Source: Acidobacteriota bacterium (GTDB taxonomy: Bacteria; Acidobacteriota; Blastocatellia; Pyrinomonadales; Pyrinomonadaceae). Taken from it: a DNA stretch of 64,000 nucleotides. The stretch's first letter is position 1, and every line of letters starts with the position of its first letter. The stretch lies in assembly GCA_003223935.1 (NCBI GenBank), contig QHXQ01000041.1, positions 1 through 64,000 on the forward strand, read 5' to 3'. Below, piece after piece: positions 43,058 through 53,166 of this stretch. The notes under the pieces were generated by a model. The model did no database searches, had not been told where the DNA came from, and was given only the letters and a program-made list of their open reading frames with translations. The translations under genes and the position numbers were made by a program.

Positions 43058-46000
43058 ATGTTGTTTCGCAAACTGCACAGATTGATCGTCGCATTCGGCT
43101 TCGCGCTCGCGCTTGCCCCAACGGGCGCGGGCGCGCGGCTGCTTGATGGCGACAATCACACCCCCACGCCTGCGGGCACCATCATCTCCAACACCGCCGA
43201 AGCCACTTACTACGACGAAGCGGGCATAGGCTACGCGACCGTCTCACAGAGCGTCACCGTCACCATCCTCTCCGTCACCGCGCTCACCGTCACGCCGGAC
43301 GAGACCGCACCATCGGCTACGGTTGGCCCGCACGAGCACATCGCGCGCGTCTTCCGCGTCTGCGACACGGGCAACACGCCCGACCTCTACACGATCACGC
43401 GCGCCGACATCACCACGCCCGCGAGCATCTCCGCGCTCTACTTCGACAACGACGCGAGCGGTACATTCACCACCGGCGACACGCAGATCACTCTAAACTC
43501 AACCATGAGTCAGCGCATCGCGCCGGGCGCGTGCGTGGGTGTGCTCGCCCTCGTGGACACGAACGATTTTCCAGCGAACTCACTCTTAACGATCAACCTC
43601 ACTGCGCGCTCCAACGTCACGAGTGTCGGCGGCGCGCTCGCCGAAGACACTGGCGCGATCATCAACGCGGTCGGCAACGGCGTGCGTCTTACTTCGCCGG
43701 TTGATGCTGAGTTGCCACCCGTCAAACTCGTCGAGAATCAAGCGCGCACCACCGCCGCGCCCGGTCAGACGCTCAACTACACGATCAGTTTTCGCAACAG
43801 CGGCGACGTGCCCGCGCGCAATGTGACGGTCGGCGACACGCTGCCCGATGCGCTCGCCTACGTGCCCGGCACGTTGCGCCTCAACGACCGCGCGCTCACA
43901 GACGCGCCCGATGCAGATGAAGGTCGTGCGCTCTCTGCGCACCAGTTTGAAGTGCGCTTGAGCGCGGTTGCGCCCGCAGAGGTTGTGCGCATCGCGTTTC
44001 AGGCGCGCATTATGGGTCAGATTCCTGCGGGCACAGGTGCAATCAACAGCGCAACTCTCTCGGCCGATAATGCCGCGCCCGTCCGCACGACCGACGCGAT
44101 CGCTATTGTCGATCCGCAAGGCACGGTCTATGCGGGCCGAAGCGGCGGCGCACTCACCATTACCGGCGCGCACGTCACGCTCGTCACCGATGAGCAAGCG
44201 ACTGCGCCACTTAGCACGACCGCCGACATAGGCTTCACGCCAAACGCGCACAATGAGAATCCGTTCCTCACAGTGGGCGGCGGCCATTTCAACTTCGTGC
44301 TCACGCCCGAACAACTCGGCTCGCCGGCAAGCCCCGCGCGCTACTTCCTGCACGTCACCGCGCAAGGCTATCGTTCGCGCCTGCTGGAATTGAATGTGCA
44401 GCCCGCGAGCTTCGGTCTCTACAACTGTTCGGTGCGCGCGCTCGATAGTCAACCCATCGCGCAAGCTGGCATCTATGACTTGACCGAAGACGCGGTGCAA
44501 CTCTCGAACCTCGCGGCCGTCGTCTTGAACGTGCCAATGTTTGAGAACGCCGCGCTCGAAGTCTCGAAGACATCAGATCAGCAACGCGCAGAGATCGGCG
44601 ATGTCGTCACCTATCGCGTCGAAGTGCATAACCCGACCGCAGGCGCGGTCAACGACGTGATCGTGCGCGACACGCTGCCGCAATCGTTCCACTACGCGGC
44701 CGGCACGGCGCTCGTCACCAACGGCAACGCGCCCGCGCACAATGTCGAACCTGAAGTCAACGGTAGTTTGCTCACGTTCCATCTGGGGCCGCTCGCGGCC
44801 GGTGCGCGTGCGTCGCTCGTCTATCGCGTCCGCATCGGCGTCAACGCGCGCGAAGGCGAGAACGTCAACGCGGCGATGGTTGAAGGTGTGCTCTCGCTCG
44901 GCGAGCACGTGACGACGCCGCCCGCGCATGCTTCGATCATCGTCGGCAAAGGAATTTTTTCGACGCGCCAGATCATCATCGGGCGCGTGTTCGCAGACGC
45001 GAACGGCAACGGCATGTTCGATGCGGGCGAGTTGGGCGTCGCAGACGTGCGCTTGTATCTGCCGAACGGCGAATCGGTCATCACCGACAAGAACGGGATG
45101 TACAACCTGCCGGCCGTGAACGACGGCGCGGTCGTCATCGCGCTCGACCCGACGACACTGCCCGAAGGCTTCGTGCTAACAGACGGCGACACGCGCGACG
45201 GTCGTAGTTGGACGCGCCTCTTGCGCACGCCGCTCGGCGGCGGCAGCCTCCTCCATCAAAACTTCGCGCTGCGCCCGCCCGCCAAGCAAGACGACGACAA
45301 ACAAGCCGCACGCAAGTCGGCGGCGAGCGACGCGAGTGCGCCAACAGACGCGCGCGTTAGTTCCGCGCAGACGTTGGCGCAAACAACGGCCACGCCTGCT
45401 TCGTCGCCCACGCCGCAAGTGCAGAGAGCGACCTTCGCCGCAGACCACACGATCGTTGCGATGAGCGGGCCGATCAGCACGGACGCTACGCCGAACAAAC
45501 CGAAGGCAAATGCGCCGACGAAGAAGACAGATGCGCCGCTTGCGCCGGGCACGTATGAAGTTGAGGCGACCGAAATGATCGCGCCGGTTGTGCCGGGCGT
45601 GGTGTTATTGGTCTCGCCTGTGGCTGATGAAGTCGTTAAGACGACCGCACTCAACTTGGAAGCGCGCGTCGCTGAAGGCTGGACGGTTGCGGTTGAAGTT
45701 GAGCGCACGCACGTAAGCGATGCGAACATCGGCGAGCAGCGCGTGGATCATAAGAGCAAGACGACGACTTATAGTTTCGTCGGCATCAACCTAAAGCCGG
45801 GGCCGAATCATCTGCGCGTCACGCCCATCAGTCCCGATGGTGTTGCGGGCGCACCCATCGAGCAGATCGTCTTCGGGCGCGGCCCCGCCGTGCGACTTGA
45901 GGTCGTCTCTGATCGGAAAGAACTGCAAGCCAACGGCCGCGATGCCACTGTGGTGCGCGTGCGCGCGTTCGACGCTTGGGGGCATCCGGCGGCCGATGCG

Positions 46001-48913
46001 CCCGTCGCGCTCGAAGTCTCTGCGGGTCGCTTGCTGCCGATGCAAGAGGCGCGCGTCGCCGACAAGCCGAACGCGGAGCGGGCGCAGGCAAATTCCACGG
46101 GCGCGGATAAGTTGATCGTTTCGTCGCACGACGTGCCGAATCTGAACGGCGCGAATCAACAGAGCGCAGACGCGGCGACGACTGAACAGAACACGGTCGG
46201 CGCGCGCCAGCAGTTCATCTCGCTCGCGGACGGCGAAGCGGAAGTTAAATTGATCGCGGACAACACTGCGGGCGCGGCCGAGTTGCATGCGAGCGCGGGC
46301 ACGATTGAGGCGCAGGGCGAGATTAGATTCACGCCGGAGTTGCGGCCTACGTTGTTCGTCGGTCTCGCTGAAGTTTCGGTCGGGCGCGCTGCGCCGGAGA
46401 ACGCTCTGCGCGGCACGGACAGCGAGGTGCGCAGCCACGTCGAATTTTTCTATCGCGGGCGCGTGTTCGGCGATAATCTGCTCACGCTCGCTTACGACAG
46501 CCAGCGCCCGATCAATCGCACCGACGGACGTGATCGCCTGTTCCAACTCGATCCGCTTGAGCGCGCCTATCCGCTCTTCGGCGACACCTCGACGCGCTAC
46601 GAGGACGCGCAATCGAACTCGAAAGTCTATGCCCGCCTTGATCGCGGGCGCTCCTACGCGATGTTCGGCGACTTCGACACAGAGCAGAGCGGGTTAGGCT
46701 TGACGGGTTATGGTCGTCGGCTCACGGGCGTTAAGGTTCACGTCGAAAACGAGCGCGGCGATTTTCTGGCCGTGACGGGCGCGCACCCGGACACGGCGTT
46801 CACGCGCGACGTGTTCGCCGCCGGCCGGCTCGGTCTGATCCCTTTGACGCACGGCGACATCCTGCCCGGCTCGGAGACGGTCACACTCGAAGTGCGCGAC
46901 CGGCGCAACCCTGAGATCATCATCTCGCGCGAGACTTTGATCCGCTCGGTTGACTATAATCTCGATCCGACGGCGGGCGTGCTCTTCATGATGCGCCCGA
47001 TCTCAGCCTTCGATTACGCGCTCAACCTCGTGCAGATCGTCGTCACTTACGAACATCGCGCAACGGGCCTATCGTCGGCCGTCTATACGGCGCGCGGCGT
47101 CAAACACATCGCGCGCACGGGCACGCAGCTCGGCTTCTCGTTCGTGGATCAGCAACAGGAGCAGTTGGGCCGGTTCGTGCTCGGCGGTTTAGACGGCGAA
47201 CAAAAACTGCCGCATGGCGGGCGCTTGCAGTTCGCGTGGGCGATGAGTCAAGGGCACGTAGCGACGGGCGGCAATCTGTTGAGCACCGGCAGCGACGATG
47301 CGCACGATGGCAACGCTTACCGGCTTGAGTTGACGCAGCCGCTCGGTTTTCGTGAAGCAGTCGTGCGCGCAAGTTACTCGCGCGCCGATCAAGGTTTCCT
47401 GAATCCATTCGGCGCGACCGTCACGCCCGGCTCGCAACGCGCGGTTGTTTCGACCGAGATCAAGTTGCGCCGCCAATCGCTCATCAAACTTGGATTCATG
47501 GACGAGCGCAACCGCACGGTGAACGTCAACAACGAGCGCGAGACCGCATCACTGCTGTGGACTGAGACGTTCACGGATCGCTTGCGTGCGACCTTCGGTT
47601 ATGATTTCCGCAACTTCACCGACGCACTCAATAGCAAGCATACAAGCTCGAATCTCGTCTCGGTCGGCGTCGAATGGCAGGCGACCGACAAGTTGAACGT
47701 GGCGGCGAAGCGCGAGCAGAACTTGGGCGACGCCGATCCGACCTATCCGACGCAGACGACGCTCGCGGCCAATTATCAAGTGAACCCTTGGGCGCGGCTC
47801 TTCTTCACAGAGCGTTTGGCCGCCGCGCCGATTGTGCCGATCAGTGATACGAGCACGACCGGCTTTGCGGGCACAGGCTCGCGCCGCGAAACGGCCATCG
47901 GCGTCGAGACCAAACTTGGGCACAACACCGCTCTGAGCGGTCGTTATCAATTGGAGAACGGCGCGAACGGCACGGACAGCTTCGCCGTCATCGGCTTAGA
48001 GAATCGGCTGCCGGTCAACAAACAACTCGCCTTCGATCTTTCGTTCGAGCGCGGCTTCCACATGGCGGGCGCGGGCACGAGTTTTACGGGCGGCGCGTTC
48101 GGCGTCTCTTATCTGCCCAATAAAGATTTGCGCACGGCGGCGCGTTATGAGTTGCGCGAACAGCAGGGTGGCTTCGGTCAGTTGTTCACCATCGGCGCGG
48201 CGGGGCGCGTGGGTGAAGGCGTGACGACGCTCGCGCGCTTCCAATGGTCGCACGCAGATTTTCAAGGGCGCGCTTCGTCTTCGCTGACGGGTACGGCCGC
48301 GATTGCGCTTCGTCCGGTCGAATCGGATCGCAAAGGTCTCCTATTCAGTTACACGCATCGCGCGCTCACACAGGAGGGCGTGGGCGCGCAAGGCTTGACG
48401 ACTGAGCGCAGCGATGTGCTTTCGACCGACGGTTACTGGCAACCACAGAAGCGGACGGAGTTGTTTGGCCGCGTCGCGATGAAATTCAGCGGCGACGGGC
48501 GCGACGGCTTGATCCCGACCGCGACGCTCACCTATGTCGCGCAGTTGCGCGCGCAACGCCGACTGCATCGCGCGCTCGACACGGCCGTCGAATATCGTTT
48601 CATGGCGCAGCCCGCGACGCACACGCGCCGCACCGCCGCGGGCGTCGAGCTTGGTTACTGGATGTTCTCCGATATACGCTTCGCCGTCGGTTACAACTTC
48701 ACGACGGCGAGCGAACCCGATGGCAGTCTGCTCTTGACCACGCCGCGCGGTTTCTACTTCACCATCTCGACCAAGCTCTCGAACCTCTTCGATCTCTTCG
48801 GCACGTCGAGCGAAGGTCTCGCGCCGAGCGCCGCGCCGAAGTCGCCAGCGCCGCCGCAACCGCAAGGCAATCTGACGCAGAACAATCAACCGCCAAACGG
48901 AGCGAAGCCATAA
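43058..48913 (+). CDS. Giant exported DUF11/SdrD-like protein with C-terminal beta-barrel
   Basis: A 1951-residue protein. Signal peptide about 1-28; an IISNTAEATYYDE start block as in the previous gene; DUF11 units around 215-330 and 500-620; an SdrD-B-like collagen-binding B domain (RVFADANGNGMFDAGELGV) near 645; a Ser/Thr/Pro linker about 745-850; Ig-like repeats to about 1090; then from ELRPTLFVGLAEVS about 800 residues of alternating strands typical of an outer-membrane barrel, with a low-complexity tail after the last strand (GFYFTISTKLSNLFDLFG). Probably an outer-membrane protein displaying a large extracellular stalk, or an anchor for the neighbouring DUF11 proteins. Confidence 0.85.
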   Translation: MLFRKLHRLIVAFGFALALAPTGAGARLLDGDNHTPTPAGTIISNTAEATYYDEAGIGYATVSQSVTVTILSVTALTVTPDETAPSATVGPHEHIARVFRVCDTGNTPDLYTITRADITTPASISALYFDNDASGTFTTGDTQITLNSTMSQRIAPGACVGVLALVDTNDFPANSLLTINLTARSNVTSVGGALAEDTGAIINAVGNGVRLTSPVDAELPPVKLVENQARTTAAPGQTLNYTISFRNSGDVPARNVTVGDTLPDALAYVPGTLRLNDRALTDAPDADEGRALSAHQFEVRLSAVAPAEVVRIAFQARIMGQIPAGTGAINSATLSADNAAPVRTTDAIAIVDPQGTVYAGRSGGALTITGAHVTLVTDEQATAPLSTTADIGFTPNAHNENPFLTVGGGHFNFVLTPEQLGSPASPARYFLHVTAQGYRSRLLELNVQPASFGLYNCSVRALDSQPIAQAGIYDLTEDAVQLSNLAAVVLNVPMFENAALEVSKTSDQQRAEIGDVVTYRVEVHNPTAGAVNDVIVRDTLPQSFHYAAGTALVTNGNAPAHNVEPEVNGSLLTFHLGPLAAGARASLVYRVRIGVNAREGENVNAAMVEGVLSLGEHVTTPPAHASIIVGKGIFSTRQIIIGRVFADANGNGMFDAGELGVADVRLYLPNGESVITDKNGMYNLPAVNDGAVVIALDPTTLPEGFVLTDGDTRDGRSWTRLLRTPLGGGSLLHQNFALRPPAKQDDDKQAARKSAASDASAPTDARVSSAQTLAQTTATPASSPTPQVQRATFAADHTIVAMSGPISTDATPNKPKANAPTKKTDAPLAPGTYEVEATEMIAPVVPGVVLLVSPVADEVVKTTALNLEARVAEGWTVAVEVERTHVSDANIGEQRVDHKSKTTTYSFVGINLKPGPNHLRVTPISPDGVAGAPIEQIVFGRGPAVRLEVVSDRKELQANGRDATVVRVRAFDAWGHPAADAPVALEVSAGRLLPMQEARVADKPNAERAQANSTGADKLIVSSHDVPNLNGANQQSADAATTEQNTVGARQQFISLADGEAEVKLIADNTAGAAELHASAGTIEAQGEIRFTPELRPTLFVGLAEVSVGRAAPENALRGTDSEVRSHVEFFYRGRVFGDNLLTLAYDSQRPINRTDGRDRLFQLDPLERAYPLFGDTSTRYEDAQSNSKVYARLDRGRSYAMFGDFDTEQSGLGLTGYGRRLTGVKVHVENERGDFLAVTGAHPDTAFTRDVFAAGRLGLIPLTHGDILPGSETVTLEVRDRRNPEIIISRETLIRSVDYNLDPTAGVLFMMRPISAFDYALNLVQIVVTYEHRATGLSSAVYTARGVKHIARTGTQLGFSFVDQQQEQLGRFVLGGLDGEQKLPHGGRLQFAWAMSQGHVATGGNLLSTGSDDAHDGNAYRLELTQPLGFREAVVRASYSRADQGFLNPFGATVTPGSQRAVVSTEIKLRRQSLIKLGFMDERNRTVNVNNERETASLLWTETFTDRLRATFGYDFRNFTDALNSKHTSSNLVSVGVEWQATDKLNVAAKREQNLGDADPTYPTQTTLAANYQVNPWARLFFTERLAAAPIVPISDTSTTGFAGTGSRRETAIGVETKLGHNTALSGRYQLENGANGTDSFAVIGLENRLPVNKQLAFDLSFERGFHMAGAGTSFTGGAFGVSYLPNKDLRTAARYELREQQGGFGQLFTIGAAGRVGEGVTTLARFQWSHADFQGRASSSLTGTAAIALRPVESDRKGLLFSYTHRALTQEGVGAQGLTTERSDVLSTDGYWQPQKRTELFGRVAMKFSGDGRDGLIPTATLTYVAQLRAQRRLHRALDTAVEYRFMAQPATHTRRTAAGVELGYWMFSDIRFAVGYNFTTASEPDGSLLLTTPRGFYFTISTKLSNLFDLFGTSSEGLAPSAAPKSPAPPQPQGNLTQNNQPPNGAKP

Positions 48914-50665
48914 ATGAACGGGGAGCGACTCGTCAGTTCACGGCTGAGTGGCACGCGGCTCAGACCCGGCGCGATGCTCCTCGTGCGTTGTGCGAGTCTG
49001 CTCCTGTTCTTCTGCTTCGTCGGTCTCGGCACAGCTTACGCCGGCCTGACCATCACGCCGGTCACATGGAACGTCATCGGACTGGACAGCAACAACACTT
49101 CAGTCGGCCCTGACACGTTTCAGGTTGGCGTGCGCGCCTGCAACACGGGCGGCGCGACTGTGACTAACGTCACCGGCACGTTCGTCTGGGATAGCTCAAA
49201 CGCTTTTCTAAATCTGAGCGGCGCAAACCCGGACAACGTCGGCGCGCTCGCCGCCGGCGCATGTACGGACATCTATTTTCCGGTGACGGTGACGCGCACG
49301 AGTTCTGCTTACAACACGGCGCGGCGTTATCACATTACCGTCTCGGGCGACAGCGTCGCTTCGGTCAGCACGCCCACGCCGCGCGAACTCTACGTCGAGC
49401 GGCTAATCTCACAATCGCGCAACTCTGTCGTCTCGCTCACAGGCCCGACCACCGTCTATGTCGGCCAGACCTATACCTACACGCTGACGGCCGACACCGC
49501 GACGCAAGGCTACTCACAGCTTGAGGCCTTCATCAACCTCTCGAACGTCGTCTTTCAGGTGCAATCTATCTCGACGACCTACACCGCGCCCGCGGGCGCG
49601 ACCAACAACAAGTTCTACGCTGACGCCTGCGGCTGGGACACGAACCCTTTGAGTGCTAACTATCGCTCCTGCATCGGCCCCGCAAATTATCCGGGCGGTA
49701 AGGTCGGTGGCACGGTCGTCGAAAACTATACGGTCAAAATCCTCTCGGCTACGGGCGCGCCCGTCAGCGTCAATGCGCTCATCCTCGATTTCTCCGGCTC
49801 AAGCTATCACTACAACGCGGACTTCGGCGGCAACGGCCTGACGATCACAGCGCAGCCGCCGCCCTTGACGCTCGCCAAGAGCGCCGCGCCATCGCCCGTG
49901 TTCACGAACGGCACAGTCACTTACACCTTGCGCGTGACCAACAGCGGCCCCGCGAACTACACGCTCGCAGATTTCGTGGACACGCCGCCGACCAGTCCCG
50001 GCACTCCTGCTTACGTTGCAAGTTCATCCATCTTCAACGGCGCTGCGATCAGCAATCCGACCAGCGCAAGCGGAAAGCTCACTTGGTCCGGCAGTTTTCT
50101 CATCCCCGCCGGACAGAGTCGTAATCTGACCTATCAGATGACGATGCCGAACACGCATGGCACGTACACGAACAGCGCGGTCGCGCACTTCGATGTCTAT
50201 CAAGTGGACACGACGCAGGACACGACCGACAACGCGCCCGCCTCTGCGAGCGTCGTCGTGCAGACGCCGCCCAACATCGCGCTCGATAAAAGCTACAGCG
50301 CCAATTCGTCCTCAATCGTGCCGGGCACGGAACTGACCTACACCATCACCTTCACCAACAACGGCGACACCGCCGCCAACAGCTTCACCATCTTCGACAT
50401 GATCCCCGCGAACACCGTCTTCAAACTCGGCTCGGTTACCTATAACGCGGGCACGAGCGGCATCGCCGCGCCGACCGTTGACTACTCGAACGCGGCGCGC
50501 AGCAACACCACGCCGCCCACACCGCCAGCGCCTTGGGTCGCCTACACGCCGGCCGGTGCAGCCGGTACCCTCGACCCGCAAGTCACCTACGTGCGTTGGC
50601 GCTTCGCAAGCAACATCGCCGCCGGCGCATCCGCCAGCGTGACCTTTGTGGTCCGCATCCCTTAG
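48914..50665 (+). CDS. Exported DUF11 protein
   Basis: A 583-residue protein whose ATG directly follows the giant gene's stop. Signal peptide about 20-47 (LLLFFCFVGLGTAYA); ARS-binding-like beta domains first (ITPVTWNVIGLDSNN), then two DUF11 units (ALDKSYSANSSSIVPGTELT, YTITFTNNGDTAANSF). The last gene of the exported set. It has several Cys in the N-terminal third, unlike its neighbours. No anchor is visible. Confidence 0.82.
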   Translation: MNGERLVSSRLSGTRLRPGAMLLVRCASLLLFFCFVGLGTAYAGLTITPVTWNVIGLDSNNTSVGPDTFQVGVRACNTGGATVTNVTGTFVWDSSNAFLNLSGANPDNVGALAAGACTDIYFPVTVTRTSSAYNTARRYHITVSGDSVASVSTPTPRELYVERLISQSRNSVVSLTGPTTVYVGQTYTYTLTADTATQGYSQLEAFINLSNVVFQVQSISTTYTAPAGATNNKFYADACGWDTNPLSANYRSCIGPANYPGGKVGGTVVENYTVKILSATGAPVSVNALILDFSGSSYHYNADFGGNGLTITAQPPPLTLAKSAAPSPVFTNGTVTYTLRVTNSGPANYTLADFVDTPPTSPGTPAYVASSSIFNGAAISNPTSASGKLTWSGSFLIPAGQSRNLTYQMTMPNTHGTYTNSAVAHFDVYQVDTTQDTTDNAPASASVVVQTPPNIALDKSYSANSSSIVPGTELTYTITFTNNGDTAANSFTIFDMIPANTVFKLGSVTYNAGTSGIAAPTVDYSNAARSNTTPPTPPAPWVAYTPAGAAGTLDPQVTYVRWRFASNIAAGASASVTFVVRIP

Positions 50666-50788
50666 CCTTAAACGAGACGAAACTTCTTGCTTGAAGACGG
50701 AGCGGGAACAGCCGCCGCGGCGCGCGCTGCTGAAGACAGAGAGGCAACGCAGTTCAAGCGCCGCCGATTGATCAGTTGTTGAGGACGG

Positions 50789-51226
50789 TTAAGCGTTCGC
50801 GTCGCCGCTCATCTGGGGCGGCGCGACGCCGAGTTGTTGGTACATGGTCATGAAGTCGAAGTTGTTCCAAGCTTCGACGATCTGACCGTCGCGCCAGCGC
50901 GTGATCGAGATGCCGGTGAACTCGACCGGGCGCTCGGTGGCGGCAAAGCCGAGCGTGTGCCCTTGATGTTTGCCGCGCACGGTGCAGCGCGCGACCACTT
51001 TGTCGCCTTCGGCGATTGTGTCTTCGACAATGACTTCGATGTCGGGGAAGGCTTCCTTGAACGTGTGGAAGAACGGTTTGAAATTATCGGGGCCGCGCAG
51101 CGGCTCAGGCGTCAGGCCATGACCGATGCCGTCGGGCGCAAACATCTCATCAATCGCCTCGACGCGCCCGTTGTTCCAGACCTCTTCAAACCAACGGCGG
51201 ATGAGCGCCTTGTTCTGTTCTGACAT
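50789..51226 (-). CDS. SnoaL-like NTF2-fold protein
   Basis: A 145-residue protein of the SnoaL-like/ester-cyclase group: NKALIRRWFEEVWNNGRVEA, then GPDNFKPFFHTFKEAFPDIE and FTGISITRWRDGQIVEAWNN. Small NTF2-fold proteins of this kind bind or cyclise small polar molecules; the substrate is unknown. It follows the HIT gene on the same strand by 14 bp. Confidence 0.85.
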   Translation of the reverse strand: MSEQNKALIRRWFEEVWNNGRVEAIDEMFAPDGIGHGLTPEPLRGPDNFKPFFHTFKEAFPDIEVIVEDTIAEGDKVVARCTVRGKHQGHTLGFAATERPVEFTGISITRWRDGQIVEAWNNFDFMTMYQQLGVAPPQMSGDANA

Positions 51227-51240
51227 GATGTGATCTCTTT

Positions 51241-51591
51241 CTAGCCCGGCGGCCAGTGCATCGGCCGGCCGCCGAGCACGTGCAGATGCAGGTGCAAGAC
51301 CGATTGACCCGCGCCCGCGCCCGTGTTGATGACGGTGCGAAAGCCGCTCTCCGTTAGCCCTTCGTCGTTGGCGACGCGCGCGGCGACGCGCAGGATGTGG
51401 CCGAGCACGGGTTCGTCGCCGCGCCCGGCATCATCAAGCGATTCGATGTGCTCGCGCGGGATGATGAGCACATGCACGGGCGCTTGCGGGTTGATGTCGC
51501 GGAAGGCGATGCAGCGGTCGTCCTGAAAGACGATCTCGGCGCGCACGTCGCCCGTCACCACGCTACAGAAGATGCAGTCTTGTTCAGCCAT
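51241..51591 (-). CDS. HIT family nucleotide hydrolase
   Basis: A 116-residue HIT protein of the HINT type: CIFCSVVTGD near the start (zinc-type Cys pair), then the catalytic triad HLHLHVLGG at 100-108. It hydrolyses purine nucleotide phosphoramidates or related bonds. Heads an operon with the SnoaL-like gene. Confidence 0.93.
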   Translation of the reverse strand: MAEQDCIFCSVVTGDVRAEIVFQDDRCIAFRDINPQAPVHVLIIPREHIESLDDAGRGDEPVLGHILRVAARVANDEGLTESGFRTVINTGAGAGQSVLHLHLHVLGGRPMHWPPG

Positions 51592-51603
51592 GATATTAAT
51601 GTG

Positions 51604-51704
51604 AAGCTGTTATTGGTTATTTGGTATTTGCTTTTGACTGTTGCGCAACTAAACCTCTCGCTGGCGACTCACAAAGAACAAATAACTAATACCAATAACA
51701 GCTT
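51604..51704. repeat. Heptamer palindrome E8 (GTTATTT family)
   Basis: The left arm reads GTTATTG, GTTATTT, GGTATTT, GCTTTTG. The right arm (51671-51704), in reverse complement, reads AAGCT, GTTATTG, GTATTA, GTTATTT. One unit is 6 bases long. It is related in word to E6 but not a copy. Confidence 0.85.
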
Positions 51705-51721
51705 TTCGTTCGTCCTTCCTT

Positions 51722-53050
51722 TCATGCTTCCGTTTGCAGCGCGCCAACCTCTGCGGGCGGCGGCAAGTTGGCTGTGACCGAGTCGCGCACGCGCTCGATC
51801 TCTGCGCCGACGGCACGCAGTTTAGCTTCGATCTTTTCGTAGCCACGATCAATGTGATAGACGCGCTCGATGATCGTCTCGCCTGCGGCGACGAGACCGG
51901 CGAGCACGAGCGACGCCGAAGCGCGCAAGTCCGAAGCCTGTACGCGCGCGCCCATCAAGGGCGTCGGCCCTTCGACGACGGCCATGTGCCCTTCGATGCG
52001 TATGCGCGCGCCCATGCGCTGCAACTCCGAGGCGTGCATGAAGCGATTCTCGAAGATCGTCTCGGTGATGCGCGCCGTGCCGCGCGTCTGTGTCATCAGC
52101 GCCATGTACTGCGCTTGCATATCTGTGGGAAAGCGCGGGTGCGGCTCGGTCACAACATCACGCGCGCACAGATCGTCGGCGCAACAACGCACGTGCAGCG
52201 TGCTCTGATTGATCTCTTCGATCTCGACGCCGACCTCGCGCAGTTTGGCGATGACGATGGCCGAGTGTTCGGGCCGGCAATCTTTGATCTCAAGCTCGCC
52301 GCCGGTGATCGCGGCGGCTGTGAGAAAAGTGCCCGTCTCAATGCGGTCGGGGATGATCGTGTGCTCGGCCGCGCCCAACGCTTCGACGCCATCAATCGTA
52401 ATGGTCGGCGTGCCTGCGCCGCGCACGCGCGCCCCCATGCGATTCAACAACTCGCAGAGGTCTATGATCTCAGGCTCGCGCGCCGCGTTGTTGATGACCG
52501 TGCGCCCTTCGGCTAGTGTGGCGGCCATCAATAGATTCTCCGTGCCTGTGACCGTCACCTTGTCGAAGTTAACTTCCGCGCCCTGCAAGCGGCCGCGCTG
52601 CGGCACACGCGCGACGACGTAGCCCGCTTCTAAGTTGACTTGTGCGCCTAATCTTTGCAAAGCTTCGAGGTGTAGATCAATCGGGCGCGTGCCGATGGCG
52701 CAGCCGCCGGGCAAGGAGACTTTCGCTTTGCCGAAACGCGCCAGTAGCGGGCCAAGGACGAGCACGGACGCGCGCATCGTCTTCACCAGATCATAAGGCG
52801 CTTCAAACAACTCGATGTGCGCGCACGCGATCTTGTGCGTGCGTAGTTCCGGTGTCAGCACGTGCGCGCCTAAGTCTTCCAAGAGACGGCGCTGCGTGAT
52901 GATGTCGCGCACGTAAGGCACGTTATGGAGCGTCACACTCTCAGAGGTCAACAGCGCCGCCGCCATGCATGGCAGCGCCGAGTTCTTCGCGCCGCTGATC
53001 GTGACGCGCCCGCGCAAGCTGCGTCCGCCGATGATGCGAAATCTGTCCAT
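51722..53050 (-). CDS. murA: UDP-N-acetylglucosamine 1-carboxyvinyltransferase
   Basis: A 442-residue MurA catalysing the first committed step of peptidoglycan synthesis: PEP addition to UDP-GlcNAc. K22 (GAKNSALP) and the catalytic C117 in LPGGCAIGTRP are present; the Cys also predicts sensitivity to fosfomycin-type inactivation. Length is normal for the family. It is followed by palindrome E8 and preceded by E9. Confidence 0.96.
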   Translation of the reverse strand: MDRFRIIGGRSLRGRVTISGAKNSALPCMAAALLTSESVTLHNVPYVRDIITQRRLLEDLGAHVLTPELRTHKIACAHIELFEAPYDLVKTMRASVLVLGPLLARFGKAKVSLPGGCAIGTRPIDLHLEALQRLGAQVNLEAGYVVARVPQRGRLQGAEVNFDKVTVTGTENLLMAATLAEGRTVINNAAREPEIIDLCELLNRMGARVRGAGTPTITIDGVEALGAAEHTIIPDRIETGTFLTAAAITGGELEIKDCRPEHSAIVIAKLREVGVEIEEINQSTLHVRCCADDLCARDVVTEPHPRFPTDMQAQYMALMTQTRGTARITETIFENRFMHASELQRMGARIRIEGHMAVVEGPTPLMGARVQASDLRASASLVLAGLVAAGETIIERVYHIDRGYEKIEAKLRAVGAEIERVRDSVTANLPPPAEVGALQTEA

Positions 53051-53058
53051 AGATAAGC

Positions 53059-53133
53059 AGTGGTCAGTGGTCGGTGGTCGGTGGTCGGTGAAAGACAGTT
53101 TTTAACTGACCACCGACCACTGACCACTGATTT
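53059..53133. repeat. Heptamer palindrome E9 (GGTCAGT family)
   Basis: The left arm is CAGTGGT, CAGTGGT, CGGTGGT, CGGTGGT, CGGTGAA. The right arm (53104-53133), in reverse complement, reads CAGTGGT, CAGTGGT, CGGTGGT, CAGTT. Unit number differs between arms (five against four). Word shared with E2. It lies between prmC and murA. Confidence 0.92.
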
Positions 53134-53166
53134 GTGGCGGATTCTAACACGGACGCGGAGACGGGA

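Noticed and set aside
43586-44500. 304-residue minus-strand frame over the giant DUF11 gene
   Set aside because: Shadow of the giant gene; Arg/His-rich composition.
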